A stretch of 64,000 bases of DNA from Solwaraspora sp. WMMD791 (lineage in GTDB: Bacteria > Actinomycetota > Actinomycetes > Mycobacteriales > Micromonosporaceae). The stretch spans positions 3,325,001 through 3,389,000 of the forward strand of contig NZ_CP120737.1 of NCBI RefSeq assembly GCF_029581195.1, in the 5' to 3' direction. Every line of letters starts with the position of its first letter. The stretch's first letter is position 1. The notes under the pieces were generated by a model that worked only from the letters and a program-made list of their open reading frames with translations, made no database searches and was not told where the DNA came from. Positions 1 through 7,908 of the stretch are shown here, piece by piece. The translations under genes were made by a program, and so were the position numbers.

Positions 1-10
1 CCTGACCGCC

Positions 11-523
11 ATGGCGCTTCCCCGCATCCGTCCGCCGTTCGACGCCGACGAGCGCACCCAGTTGGTCGGCTGGCTCGACATGCAACGCGCGATCGTGCAC
101 TTCAAGTGCGAAGGGCTGTCGGATGCCGACGCCCACCGGGCGCTGCTGCCGTCGTCACCGCTGATGACCGTCGCCGGGATCGTGTCGCACCTGCGCTGGG
201 TGGAACAGACCTGGTTCGAGGTGTTGTTCCTCGGCGGGCCGGCCGACGGGCCGCAGTTCGACGAGACCCGTGAGGACGCAGACATGATGGTCGACGGTGT
301 GCCGCTGGCCCATCTGCTGGCCGACTATCAGCGGCAGTGTGCCAGGTCGAACGAGATCGTCGCCGCGCACCCGCTGGAGCAGACCGGCCGGCACCCGGAC
401 TTCGGGTCGGCGGCGGCGTCGCTGCGCTGGATGCTGATCCACATGGTCGAGGAGACCGGCCGGCACGCCGGGCATCTGGACGTCATCCGGGAACTGCTGG
501 ACGGCCGCAAGGGCTACTACTGA
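11..523 (+). CDS. DinB/DUF664-family protein
   Basis: A 170-aa protein with the four-helix-bundle pattern of the DinB superfamily, in the branch that includes actinobacterial mycothiol-dependent enzymes. The likely metal ligands are a His in the block IVSHLRWVEQTWFE near residue 60 and two His in the C-terminal block HMVEETGRHAGHLDVIRE (about residues 141-158). The family binds a divalent metal and transfers thiol or detoxifies; the substrate here cannot be read from sequence. No signal peptide or membrane segment. The ATG lies 10 bases from the window edge, so an upstream operon partner could be missing. The family call is firm, the activity is not. Confidence 0.85.
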   Translation: MALPRIRPPFDADERTQLVGWLDMQRAIVHFKCEGLSDADAHRALLPSSPLMTVAGIVSHLRWVEQTWFEVLFLGGPADGPQFDETREDADMMVDGVPLAHLLADYQRQCARSNEIVAAHPLEQTGRHPDFGSAAASLRWMLIHMVEETGRHAGHLDVIRELLDGRKGYY

Positions 524-588
524 CGGCGGCAACGACGGTGCCCGATCACGGGCTCCCGCGTCGGACACTGGCCAAAGAGAGCCCTCTA

Positions 589-604
589 ATCGACACTTGT
601 CGAT
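589..604. promoter_or_regulatory. Inverted repeat abutting the GH6 start
   Basis: ATCGACACTTGTCGAT is a perfect inverted repeat (7-bp arms, 2-bp centre) ending immediately before the ATG of the GH6 gene at 605. The same half-sites ATCGACA/TGTCGAT recur in front of the xylanase gene (20223-20250). It is probably an operator; no regulator for it is visible. Confidence 0.45.
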
Positions 605-1999
605 ATGATAGCTCAGCAATGGTCCTCGTGGGCCACCCGCTTCAGCGCGGTGCCGGCCGCCTCCGTCGCCATCGCCGTAGTCCTGGCCGGAGCCGTCGCA
701 GCCACCGCCGGACCCAGTCACGCGGCCGCCCGACATCAGGCGAAAGTGAACAATCCGTACGCCGGCGCTCGGGTCTATGTCAACCCCGAGTGGTCGGCAC
801 TGGCCGCTGGCGAGCCGGGCGGCCACCTGGTCGCCGACCAACCGACCGCCGTACGCCTGGACCGCATCGCCGCCATCGACGGCGCCGACGACCGGATGGG
901 CCTGCGTGAGCACCTCGACGAGGCACTGCGCCAGGGTGCCGACCTGATCCAGCTCGTCCTGCACAACCTGCCGGGCCGCGACTGCGAACGGCTGGCCTCC
1001 ACCGGCGAGCTCGCCTATGACGAGCTACCCCGCTACCGGGCGGAGTTCGTCGACCCGATCAGCCAGATCCTCGCCGACCCGGCGTACGCCCGACTACGGA
1101 TCGTCACCATCATCGAGCCGAACTCGCTGGCCAATCTGGTCACCCACACCTCGCCGCGACCGGACGCCACCTTCGGCTGCGACCAGGTGCTGGCGTACGG
1201 GAGCTACCCGCTCGGCATCGGCTACGCCCTGGCGCAGCTCGGTCCGCTGCCCAACGTCTATCCGTACCTGGACGTGAGTCATCCTGGGCAGCTCGGCCGG
1301 TCATCGGACTTGGCCGACCTGGTGTCGCTGCTCGAGTTCGCGGCCGACGCGTCGGGTGCCACTCCCGACCTGGTACACGGCTTCATCGCCAACGTTGGGA
1401 ACTACTCGGTACTGCGGGAGAAGTACTTCCGCACCCGCGACGTGATCAACGGCGAGCCGGTGCGGACCCACAGCAGCTGGGTGGCCGGACGTGATTTCGT
1501 CGACGTGCTGCCGTACCTGGCCGCGATGCGGCACCGACTGACCGCCGCCGGGTTCCCCCGAGGAGCCGGCATGCTGGTCGACACGTCCCGCAACGGCTGG
1601 GGCGGGCCCGAGCGCCCGAGCGGGCCGGGTCCACGGACCAGCGCCGAGGAGTACGTCGAGGCCGGCCGGCTCGACCGGCGGGCCCAGGTGACGACCTGGT
1701 GCAACCAGACGGATGCGGGCATCGGCGTACGGCCGGTGGCCGCACCGGCATCCGGCATCGACGCGTACGTGTGGGCCACCGCACCGGGCACCTCGGACGG
1801 CTCCGGCACCTGGGGCAACGCGTTCCACCCGTACGAGCCGAGATGCCACCCGGACTACGCCGGCACGGACGACACCGGCGCGCTGCCCGGTGCGCCGCCA
1901 GCCGGCGACTGGTTCCCGGCGTACTTCCAGCGGTTGCTGGCCAACGCCTGGCCTCCGCTGGCCACCGGCGCCGCCGTGCGCGGCCCGGCGCGCGACTGA
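605..1999 (+). CDS. Secreted glycoside hydrolase family 6 (cellobiohydrolase-like), no CBM
   Basis: A 464-aa protein with a signal peptide (hydrophobic stretch about residues 17-35, AxA-type site near 40) and a single GH6 domain. Family landmarks are NLPGRDC (Asp126), YLDVSHPGQLG (Asp223) and DTSRNGWGG near 326, which resemble bacterial exo-acting Cel6B. Two expected active-site blocks are altered. The block that normally reads IEPD or IEID reads IIEPNSLANLV (Asn173), and the usual KPPGESDG loop reads ATAPGTSDG. This suggests a divergent, possibly weak or non-hydrolytic GH6. There is no cellulose-binding module, unlike most secreted enzymes in this window. The fold call is firm; activity is doubtful. 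Confidence 0.85.
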   Translation: MIAQQWSSWATRFSAVPAASVAIAVVLAGAVAATAGPSHAAARHQAKVNNPYAGARVYVNPEWSALAAGEPGGHLVADQPTAVRLDRIAAIDGADDRMGLREHLDEALRQGADLIQLVLHNLPGRDCERLASTGELAYDELPRYRAEFVDPISQILADPAYARLRIVTIIEPNSLANLVTHTSPRPDATFGCDQVLAYGSYPLGIGYALAQLGPLPNVYPYLDVSHPGQLGRSSDLADLVSLLEFAADASGATPDLVHGFIANVGNYSVLREKYFRTRDVINGEPVRTHSSWVAGRDFVDVLPYLAAMRHRLTAAGFPRGAGMLVDTSRNGWGGPERPSGPGPRTSAEEYVEAGRLDRRAQVTTWCNQTDAGIGVRPVAAPASGIDAYVWATAPGTSDGSGTWGNAFHPYEPRCHPDYAGTDDTGALPGAPPAGDWFPAYFQRLLANAWPPLATGAAVRGPARD

Positions 2000-2100
2000 T
2001 CCGTCACCGGTGCCCGACTGGTCCGCCATCCGTACGCGACCGCCACCCGGGGTGGGCGATGCCGGACGGTCCACTCACCCACCCCGGTACGGACGTCGGT

Positions 2101-3198
2101 TCAGCTCGCGGTGCAGGACGGGGTCATGCCGGACCCGCTGCCAGTGCCCTGGAAGCCGAACTCGGTCGACCCTCCGGCGGCGATCCGGCCGTTGTAGCTG
2201 ACGTTGCGGAACTGCACCGCGCCGCTGTTGCCGCTGCGGTCGGCGTTCCAGGCGTTGGTGACGGCCGCCCCGCCGGGCAGGGTCATCGCGACGGTCCAGC
2301 CGTTGGTGCCGGCGGCGCCGGCGGTCACCCGTACGGTCGCGACGAAGCCGCCGTTCCACTGGTTGAGCGACACGGTGGCCGTACAGCCGCCACCGCCCGG
2401 CGGTGGTGTCGTCACCGGCGGCGGGGTGGACGGCGCGGGCGAGGTGTCCGGCGTGGTGGTCGGCCCCGGTGTGGTCGGCGACGGGGTGACCCCACCCGGG
2501 TTGAGGCTGCCCGGTACGGCGGTCAGCGCGTTGTACCAGGCGGTGGCCATCTTGCTGTACCCGGTGGCGTTCGGGTGGACACCGTCGGCGAGGTCCGCAG
2601 TGGTCAGTGCGGCGTACATGTTCACCAGATACACCTTGCGGCCGGCATTCGCCCGGCTCTGCACGATCTGCGGAATGGCCGCGTTGAAGCTGCGGATCTG
2701 GGCGTCGCTGAAGCCGGCCGGGATGATCGTGGCCACGAACAGGTACGCGTCGGGCGCGTTGGTGGTGATCTTGTCGATCAGCGCGGCGAGCCGGTTAGGG
2801 GCGTTCGGCAGGTCACGGTTCTGGGTGATGTCGTTGGTGCCGATGTGCAGCAGGATCGTCTGCGGGTTCGACGCCCGGAGCCAGTTGACGATGTTGGCGT
2901 CGATCTGGTCGATCCGCCAGCCCGAGTGGCCCTGGTGGTTGCGGTCGGGCAGGCTGGCCGGCCCGTTGGACTGGGAGCCGACGAAATCCACCGAGTGGCC
3001 GCCGGCCTGGAACTTCTGCCACAGGTCGATGCGGTAGCCACCGGGCACGTTGAAGCCGTCGGTGATCGAGTCACCGAGTGGCATCACCCGGACCGGGGCG
3101 GCCGGTTGAGCGTGGACGCTGGTACCGACCAGCAGGGTGGTGGCGGCGAACAGCACCGCCGCCAACACCGCCGTACATCGACGAATGGACACGGTCAT
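2101..3198 (-). CDS. Secreted SGNH/GDSL hydrolase with C-terminal CBM2
   Basis: A 365-aa exported esterase or lipase-like protein. It has a signal peptide (residues 1-31, ending SVHA), then an SGNH domain with block I GDSITDG (nucleophile Ser), block III IGTNDI and block V DGVHPN (catalytic Asp and His). A Pro/Thr-rich linker (about 240-270) leads to a CBM2 cellulose-binding domain bounded by Cys (CTATVS...PSCTAS). Proteins of this layout act as acetyl-xylan or other carbohydrate esterases bound to plant cell wall; the exact ester is unknown. The gene converges on the GH6 gene 101 bp away. The start has the RBS GGAGGGAG six bases upstream, and that RBS lies in a hairpin arm (3208-3249). Confidence 0.92.
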   Translation of the reverse strand: MTVSIRRCTAVLAAVLFAATTLLVGTSVHAQPAAPVRVMPLGDSITDGFNVPGGYRIDLWQKFQAGGHSVDFVGSQSNGPASLPDRNHQGHSGWRIDQIDANIVNWLRASNPQTILLHIGTNDITQNRDLPNAPNRLAALIDKITTNAPDAYLFVATIIPAGFSDAQIRSFNAAIPQIVQSRANAGRKVYLVNMYAALTTADLADGVHPNATGYSKMATAWYNALTAVPGSLNPGGVTPSPTTPGPTTTPDTSPAPSTPPPVTTPPPGGGGCTATVSLNQWNGGFVATVRVTAGAAGTNGWTVAMTLPGGAAVTNAWNADRSGNSGAVQFRNVSYNGRIAAGGSTEFGFQGTGSGSGMTPSCTAS

Positions 3199-3207
3199 GG
3201 AGAACTC

Positions 3208-3249
3208 CCTCCGAGATATCTACGAAAATCAATGTAGATACCTCGGAGG
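3208..3249 (-). promoter_or_regulatory. Hairpin overlapping the RBS of the GDSL-CBM2 gene
   Basis: Arms 3208-3223 and 3234-3249 pair over 16 bp with one mismatch around a 10-base loop. On the minus strand the downstream arm ends in the GGAGG that serves as ribosome binding site of the gene starting at 3198. In RNA it would hide the RBS; in DNA it could be a palindromic operator built on TATCTAC/GTAGATA. Confidence 0.6.
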
Positions 3250-3310
3250 CGTCCGCCGGAACTCCGGCGACGAACGGCCGGCGCGTTGCGCCGAGCGGCG
3301 CCGGCGACGC

Positions 3311-3350
3311 CGGTGCCGGTGCCGGTGCCGGTGCCGGTGCCGGTGCCGGT
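3311..3350. repeat. Hexanucleotide microsatellite (CGGTGC)n
   Basis: CGGTGC is repeated six full times plus CGGT in the 215-bp gap between the GDSL gene start and the YdcF gene end. It is not within either gene. A simple slippage repeat whose copy number is likely to vary between isolates. Confidence 0.9.
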
Positions 3351-3413
3351 GGCCACGGTCGCGACGCCGGTGCCGCTGGTCGCCTCCGGCGGCACGCGAC
3401 CCACCGGGTGCGG

Positions 3414-4106
3414 TCAGCTCCGCAGGGCGTCGTCGAGACTGGACTCGCGGGGGCCGGGCAGCGCCGGTTCCCGGCCGACCAGCACGTCGTACGCGGCCTT
3501 GACCGCCGCCAACCGCTCCCGGAACGCCCCCCACCGCCAGGCCCGCTCGAAGCGGCGTACCGAATCGTCGCCGACGCCGACCGCGTCGACCCCGACCCGC
3601 CGGCAGACCGTCACCGCCCGGTCGATGTGGAAACTCTGCGTCACCACGATCGCCTGCCGTACGCCGAATACCTGCCGTGCCCGCAGACACGAGTCGTAGG
3701 TGTCCAGCCCGGCGTGGTCCTGCACGATCCGCTCCGCCGGCACGCCCCGCTCGATCAACCAGCGCCGCATCGCACCCGGCTCGTCGTAGTCCCATTCCCG
3801 GTGGTCACCGGAGACCAGCACCGCCCGCACCCGGTCGGCCTCGACCAGTCGCCGGGCCACCTCCAGCCGGCCGGCCAGGAACTCCGACGGCGTACCGTCC
3901 GGGCGGACCTGCGCGCCGAGGACCAGGGCGACCGGCGCGGCCGGCACGTCCGCCAGGTCGTAGACGTGCGCGGCCGCCGACCACCGGATCCAGTAGCCGC
4001 TGCCGGTGACCAGCAGCGCCACGCCGACCACGGCGGCGGCGAGCACAGCCAGTTTGCGATGCCACCAGCGGGTACGCCGGGGCGGATGAGCCGGGACGTC
4101 GTCCAT
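3414..4106 (-). CDS. YdcF/SanA-family (DUF218) membrane-anchored protein
   Basis: A 230-aa protein with one N-terminal membrane segment (about residues 17-37) and an extracytoplasmic DUF218 domain. Landmarks are VLGAQVRPDGTPS, VLVSGDHREWDYDEPGAM, LDTYDSCLRARQVFG and VTQSFHIDRA. SanA, ElyC and YdcF homologues affect envelope integrity and, in Gram-negatives, vancomycin entry or lipid carrier use; the role in actinomycetes is unknown. It is divergent from the propeller gene that starts at 4182. Confidence 0.88.
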   Translation of the reverse strand: MDDVPAHPPRRTRWWHRKLAVLAAAVVGVALLVTGSGYWIRWSAAAHVYDLADVPAAPVALVLGAQVRPDGTPSEFLAGRLEVARRLVEADRVRAVLVSGDHREWDYDEPGAMRRWLIERGVPAERIVQDHAGLDTYDSCLRARQVFGVRQAIVVTQSFHIDRAVTVCRRVGVDAVGVGDDSVRRFERAWRWGAFRERLAAVKAAYDVLVGREPALPGPRESSLDDALRS

Positions 4107-4181
4107 ACCGTAAGTATGGTCGACGGGTTCGTCGCGCCCGGCCGCTGGACACCCGCCGCGACAGGGAAGAGTGTGGAGCGC

Positions 4182-5558
4182 ATGGTCATCGAGCTGGGGC
4201 TGGCCCGCGAACCCGGGCCGCCGTCGCCGTCACCAACCGGCCGGTGGTGGCGCTCACCACATGGCGTACGGCGGGCGCGCCCGCTCGCGGTCGGTGTCGG
4301 TCTGGCGCTGCTGCTCGGGCTGACCGGGGCGGCCGTGCCCAGCGGGCCGCTGCTCGTCCAGGTCGCCGCTCACCAGGTCGCGGCCCGCGACATCGTGCTT
4401 GCCGGGGACCGCCTGCTGGTCACCTCGGCCGCCCCACAGGGGTCGGCGACGGTCTGGCAGTTGGCGGCGTACGCGATACCCGCCGGTGACCTGCTGTGGA
4501 CGGTGCCGTTCGACGCGGCGAGTTGGCGGCTGCGACAGGTACGCCGTACCGGTGACGTGGTGCTGGTCGACCCGCGCTCCGGGCCGGGCAGCGGCGCGAC
4601 CCTGGTGCTGGACGCCGACACCGGCTCGACCCGGTGGGTGGCGCGCAGCGGGCTGACCCTGACCGACGACGGCCGGACCGCCCTGCTCCTGGAGCCGGGC
4701 GAATCCGCAGGCACCGCGTCGACGGTGGTCGCCGTCGACATCGGCAGCGGCGACGAGTTGTGGAGCAGCGGGTTGGCGGCCTCGACCGAGGTGCTCGCCG
4801 GGCCGGGCGGTCAGGCACTGCTGATCGGCGGCGACGGGCGGGCCGAGGTCCGCGACGGGCGGACCGGCGCGCTACTGCGTACCGCCGATCTGGGTGCGGT
4901 CTCCCGGCCGGACAGCATGGCCGGCGCGCTGGTGTTGCGGCAGTCGAGTGGCGGCGAGTTGGGGGTGGCCGGCTACGACCCCACGACGTTGCGGCGGCTC
5001 TGGCAGCGGCCGGTGCGGTACGGACCCGGCCGGATCACCGAGTGTGGCGGGCTGATCTGTTTCCCGGCCGGCCCGCAGATCGAGGCGGTCGATCCCCTGA
5101 CCGGGGAGTCGGTGTGGCGCATCGACGCGGACCTGGTCGTCGACTTCGACAGCTATCTGGTGGCGTACAGCGTGGCGGGTGTGCCGGGGGCAGAGGGCGG
5201 TTCCGGTGCCAGCGGTGGTGCCGACGGTGGCGCGAGTGGGGGCGCCGGCGGCGACAGCACCAGCAGCGGGGCCGGGGCGGGCAGTGGCCGGATCGTCGAC
5301 CCGGTGACCGGGCAGACGCTGCTGCCGCTGAGCGCCTGGTACACCGAGTTGGAGGGGCGGGGTGACGCGACGTTCGTCGGCTACCGCCAGCCGGTGGAGG
5401 ACGGCCCGGCCTGGCTCGCGCTGCTGGCGCCGACGACCCGGGCGGTACGCCTCGTCGGTGTCGTGCCCGGCCCCGTCGGCGGATGTGTCGCCGACGAGAC
5501 CACGATCGTCTGCCGCAGCGGAGCTGACGGCATCACCATCTGGCGCTACCAGCTCTGA
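4182..5558 (+). CDS. Membrane-anchored PQQ-like beta-propeller protein
   Basis: A 458-aa protein with one transmembrane anchor (about residues 33-52) followed by tryptophan-docking propeller blades, e.g. AYAIPAGDLLWTVPF, LDADTGSTRWVARSG, VDIGSGDELWSSGL and VDPLTGESVWRID. A Gly/Ser-rich low-complexity insert (about residues 340-370) breaks one blade. No dehydrogenase motif is seen, so it is more likely a scaffold or BamB-like propeller than an enzyme. The frame stays open far upstream, but the ATG at 4182 places the TM correctly and leaves 75 bp for the divergent promoter. An ATG at 4116 is possible but would sit 9 bp from the divergent gene. Confidence 0.75.
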   Translation: MVIELGLAREPGPPSPSPTGRWWRSPHGVRRARPLAVGVGLALLLGLTGAAVPSGPLLVQVAAHQVAARDIVLAGDRLLVTSAAPQGSATVWQLAAYAIPAGDLLWTVPFDAASWRLRQVRRTGDVVLVDPRSGPGSGATLVLDADTGSTRWVARSGLTLTDDGRTALLLEPGESAGTASTVVAVDIGSGDELWSSGLAASTEVLAGPGGQALLIGGDGRAEVRDGRTGALLRTADLGAVSRPDSMAGALVLRQSSGGELGVAGYDPTTLRRLWQRPVRYGPGRITECGGLICFPAGPQIEAVDPLTGESVWRIDADLVVDFDSYLVAYSVAGVPGAEGGSGASGGADGGASGGAGGDSTSSGAGAGSGRIVDPVTGQTLLPLSAWYTELEGRGDATFVGYRQPVEDGPAWLALLAPTTRAVRLVGVVPGPVGGCVADETTIVCRSGADGITIWRYQL

Positions 5559-5581
5559 CCCTTGACCGCACCCTCCAAGAT

Positions 5582-5649
5582 CCCGACGATCTTGCACTTA
5601 TCGTTAGACAAAGTGGACATATCTTCTCGATAAGCGCAAGATCGTCGGG
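5582..5649. terminator. 22-bp inverted repeat between convergent genes
   Basis: Arms 5582-5603 and 5628-5649 are complementary over 22 bp with one mismatch, around a 24-base A/T-richer loop. It lies between the 3' ends of the plus-strand propeller gene and the minus-strand iron-binding-protein gene, so it can end transcription from both sides. Its length and A/T-rich loop also fit a small dispersed repeat. Confidence 0.65.
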
Positions 5650-5682
5650 GAGGTGGCGGTCACGTCGGGGAGGTGGCGGTCA
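5643..5682. repeat. 20-bp tandem duplication covering a stop codon
   Basis: CGTCGGGGAGGTGGCGGTCA occurs twice in tandem (5643-5662, 5663-5682). The last three bases of copy 2 are the stop codon of the minus-strand gene ending at 5680, and copy 1 begins within the arm of the 5582-5649 hairpin. Confidence 0.95.
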
Positions 5683-6711
5683 GGAGGTGGCGTCGACCTT
5701 TTCTGCGGCGGCGGCGAGGGCGGCGACGTACTCGTCGAGCCCCCAGGTCACCGACAGCGCGGTGGGCGGCGACACCGAGGCGATGAACTCGGCCCCGACC
5801 AGCGAGGCGACCGCGCCGGACTGGACCTGCGGCATGGTCTGCGCGGCCGGCGAGGCCAGGAAGGCGTCCTGCTCCTCCTGGGTGGTGGCGAACGAGACCA
5901 GAACGTCCGAGGTGAGCTGGTCGAGCTGCTCGTAGCTCATGGTGAAGTAGAACGTCGACTCGTCGGTGCCGAGGTCGTTGACGCTCTGGGCACCGGTCAT
6001 GCCCAGGTCGAGGGCGAACTCGACCCGCGGGTCGGCTTCCTTGTAGACGTAGAAGGTGCCGGCGGAGTCCCAGACCATCGCGACGCTCTTGCCGGCCAGC
6101 TGCGGGTTCTCCTGCGCCTTGGTGGCGATCTGGGCGTCGATGTCGTCGAGCAGCGCCTGCGCCTCGGCACTCTTGCCGAGCGCGGTACCTACCGTGGTGA
6201 TCAGGTCGCGCCACGGGGTGGCCCACGCCTCGTCCGGGTAGGCGACGGTCGGCGCGATCTTGTTGAGCAGGTCGAACTGCTCCTGGTCGATGCCGGAGTA
6301 GACAGCCAGGATCAGGTCGGGCTCGGCGGCGGCGATCTCGTCGAACGGCGGCTCCTGGGCGTCCGGCAGGACGGTGGGCACCTCGGCGCCGGTCTCGTCG
6401 AGCTTCTCGGCGATCCACGGCAGTACGCCGTTGGCGTCGCCACCGTAGCTCTGGAACGGGATGGCCACCGGCACCACGTCGAGGGCGATGGCCGCGTCGG
6501 CGCTGCCCCAGCCCCACGCGACGACCCGGGTCGGGGTGTCGTCGATGGTGGTCTCGCCGAACGCGTGCGGGATGGTCACCGGGAAACCGGCGTCGCCGCC
6601 ACCGTTGTCGGTGTCGCCGGTGGAGTCGTCGCCGGAGGAGCAGGCGGCCAGGCCCAGGGTCAGGGCGAGCGGTACGGCGACAAGGACGCGGCTGAGTGTT
6701 CTGCTGTTCAC
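5680..6711 (-). CDS. Iron-siderophore ABC transporter substrate-binding lipoprotein
   Basis: A 343-aa FecB/FepB-type binding protein. It has a lipoprotein signal with lipobox LAAC (Cys near residue 23), an acidic Gly-rich linker, then the periplasmic-binding fold of the TroA superfamily (FGETTIDDTPTRVVAWGWG, EPDLILAVYSGI, VAMVWDSAGTFYV). It captures ferric siderophore outside the membrane for the FecCD permeases encoded upstream on the same strand. The GTG start at 6711 is chosen because GGAGAG lies three bases upstream and the signal peptide begins there; an ATG at 6756 would add 15 residues. An iron box lies 57 bp upstream, so it probably has its own iron-repressed promoter. Confidence 0.92.
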   Translation of the reverse strand: MNSRTLSRVLVAVPLALTLGLAACSSGDDSTGDTDNGGGDAGFPVTIPHAFGETTIDDTPTRVVAWGWGSADAAIALDVVPVAIPFQSYGGDANGVLPWIAEKLDETGAEVPTVLPDAQEPPFDEIAAAEPDLILAVYSGIDQEQFDLLNKIAPTVAYPDEAWATPWRDLITTVGTALGKSAEAQALLDDIDAQIATKAQENPQLAGKSVAMVWDSAGTFYVYKEADPRVEFALDLGMTGAQSVNDLGTDESTFYFTMSYEQLDQLTSDVLVSFATTQEEQDAFLASPAAQTMPQVQSGAVASLVGAEFIASVSPPTALSVTWGLDEYVAALAAAAEKVDATS

Positions 6712-6767
6712 TGTCTCTCCTACAGGCGCGGTCGGTCCGCGAGTCGACCCATGCAACCATGGCTTTG

Positions 6768-6786
6768 TTAGGTTTGGCTAGCCTAT
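6768..6786 (-). promoter_or_regulatory. IdeR/DmdR-type iron box
   Basis: TTAGGTTTGGCTAGCCTAT matches the actinobacterial iron-box consensus TTAGGTTAGGCTAACCTAA at 16 of 19 positions. It lies in the 116-bp gap between the second permease gene and the binding-protein gene. Repression in high iron by an IdeR/DmdR regulator follows from the known family; that regulator is not in the window. Confidence 0.85.
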
Positions 6787-6827
6787 GTAATCGCGATTAC
6801 CCAGCCGTGATACCGGCCCGTACCGGA

Positions 6828-7889
6828 TCAGGCCCCGCGCCCGTCCCGGCCCGTGGTAGTCAGCAACCACAGCAGGTACGGGCCACCGAGCACCGCCGTG
6901 ACGATCCCCACCGGCGCCTTCACGTTGCCGGGCAGCAGATGCTGGGCGATCAGGTCCGACCCGGTCACCACCACCACGCCGACCAGCGCGGCCGGCAGCA
7001 GCACGGGAGCGCCGGAGCGCATCAACCGCCGGGCGATCGGCATGGCGACGAACGCCACGAACGCGATCGGCCCGGTCGTCGCCGTCGCCACCGCCGCGAG
7101 CGTCACCGCGACCGCGAGCAGCACGATCCGGCCGCGCTCCAGCCGTACCCCCAGGCCGGTGGCGGTGTCGTCGCCGAACTGCAGCAGCTCCAGCGTCGCC
7201 CTCGCCACCAGCAGCACCACGGCGAGCGCGCCCAGGGTGACCGCCAGGACGACGATCTCCGTCCACCGGGCGGCACCCAGGCTGCCGACCATCCAGGCCA
7301 GCGCGGTCTGCGCCTCGCGGACCTCACCCCGGGTCAACAGATAGCCGAGCGCTCCATGGGCCATGAACGCGGCGGCGATGCCGACCAGCACGAATCGGTA
7401 TCCGGTCAGTCCACCCCGCCAGGACAGCAGGTAGACGGCGGCCGCCGTACCGGTCGCGCCGACGAACGCCGCGACCGAGACCCCCAGGCTGCCGACGCCG
7501 AACACCGTCAGCGCGGCCACCGCCGCGACACTGGCGCCGCCGGTGACACCGATGATGTCCGGGCTGGCCAGCGGGTTGCGCAGCACCGTCTGGAAGATCC
7601 CGCCGGCGAGGCCGAACGCCGCCCCGGTCAGGATCCCGGCGACCAGCCGGGGCAGCCGCAGGTCGAGGATGATGAACTCGTCGCGGCCGGTGCCCTGCCC
7701 GGCGAGCGTCCGCAGCAGATCGTCGGGCGCGACCCGGTAGGAGCCGAGGCTGAGACTGAGCGCCGCCAGCAGCAGCGCGACCACCGTCAGTGTCGACACC
7801 ACCACGGCGGCCCGGACGCGGCGACGCCGACGCAGTCGACGCAGCGCCGGCAACTCCCCCTCGACGTGGCGGGTTCCGGTGACGGTCAT
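6828..7889 (-). CDS. FecCD-family iron-siderophore ABC permease
   Basis: A 353-aa integral membrane protein of the FecCD/BtuC family with about nine or ten hydrophobic segments. Family blocks are LRLPRLVAGILTGAAFGLAGGIFQTVLRNPLASPDIIG, FGDDTATGLGV (loop contacting the ATPase) and the C-terminal LLPGNVKAPVGIVTAVLGGPYLLWLL. It forms a heterodimeric channel with the product of the next gene upstream. The ATG at 7889 has GGATGG upstream; an ATG at 7904 is the alternative. The spacing of a few bases from the upstream stop indicates one operon. No ATP-binding gene follows, so the ATPase must be encoded elsewhere. Confidence 0.92.
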   Translation of the reverse strand: MTVTGTRHVEGELPALRRLRRRRRVRAAVVVSTLTVVALLLAALSLSLGSYRVAPDDLLRTLAGQGTGRDEFIILDLRLPRLVAGILTGAAFGLAGGIFQTVLRNPLASPDIIGVTGGASVAAVAALTVFGVGSLGVSVAAFVGATGTAAAVYLLSWRGGLTGYRFVLVGIAAAFMAHGALGYLLTRGEVREAQTALAWMVGSLGAARWTEIVVLAVTLGALAVVLLVARATLELLQFGDDTATGLGVRLERGRIVLLAVAVTLAAVATATTGPIAFVAFVAMPIARRLMRSGAPVLLPAALVGVVVVTGSDLIAQHLLPGNVKAPVGIVTAVLGGPYLLWLLTTTGRDGRGA

Positions 7890-7908
7890 GCCGCAGCCAT
7901 CCATGCCT

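Noticed and set aside
3311-3350. Coding repeat of a Val-Pro or Gly-Ala-rich protein
   Set aside because: It is a hexamer microsatellite outside both neighbouring genes.
3078-4181. Long 5' extension of the beta-propeller frame
   Set aside because: The translation is Arg/Gly/Ala-rich and overlaps the YdcF gene, the microsatellite and the GDSL hairpin. The signal-anchor and normal composition begin only near 4182.
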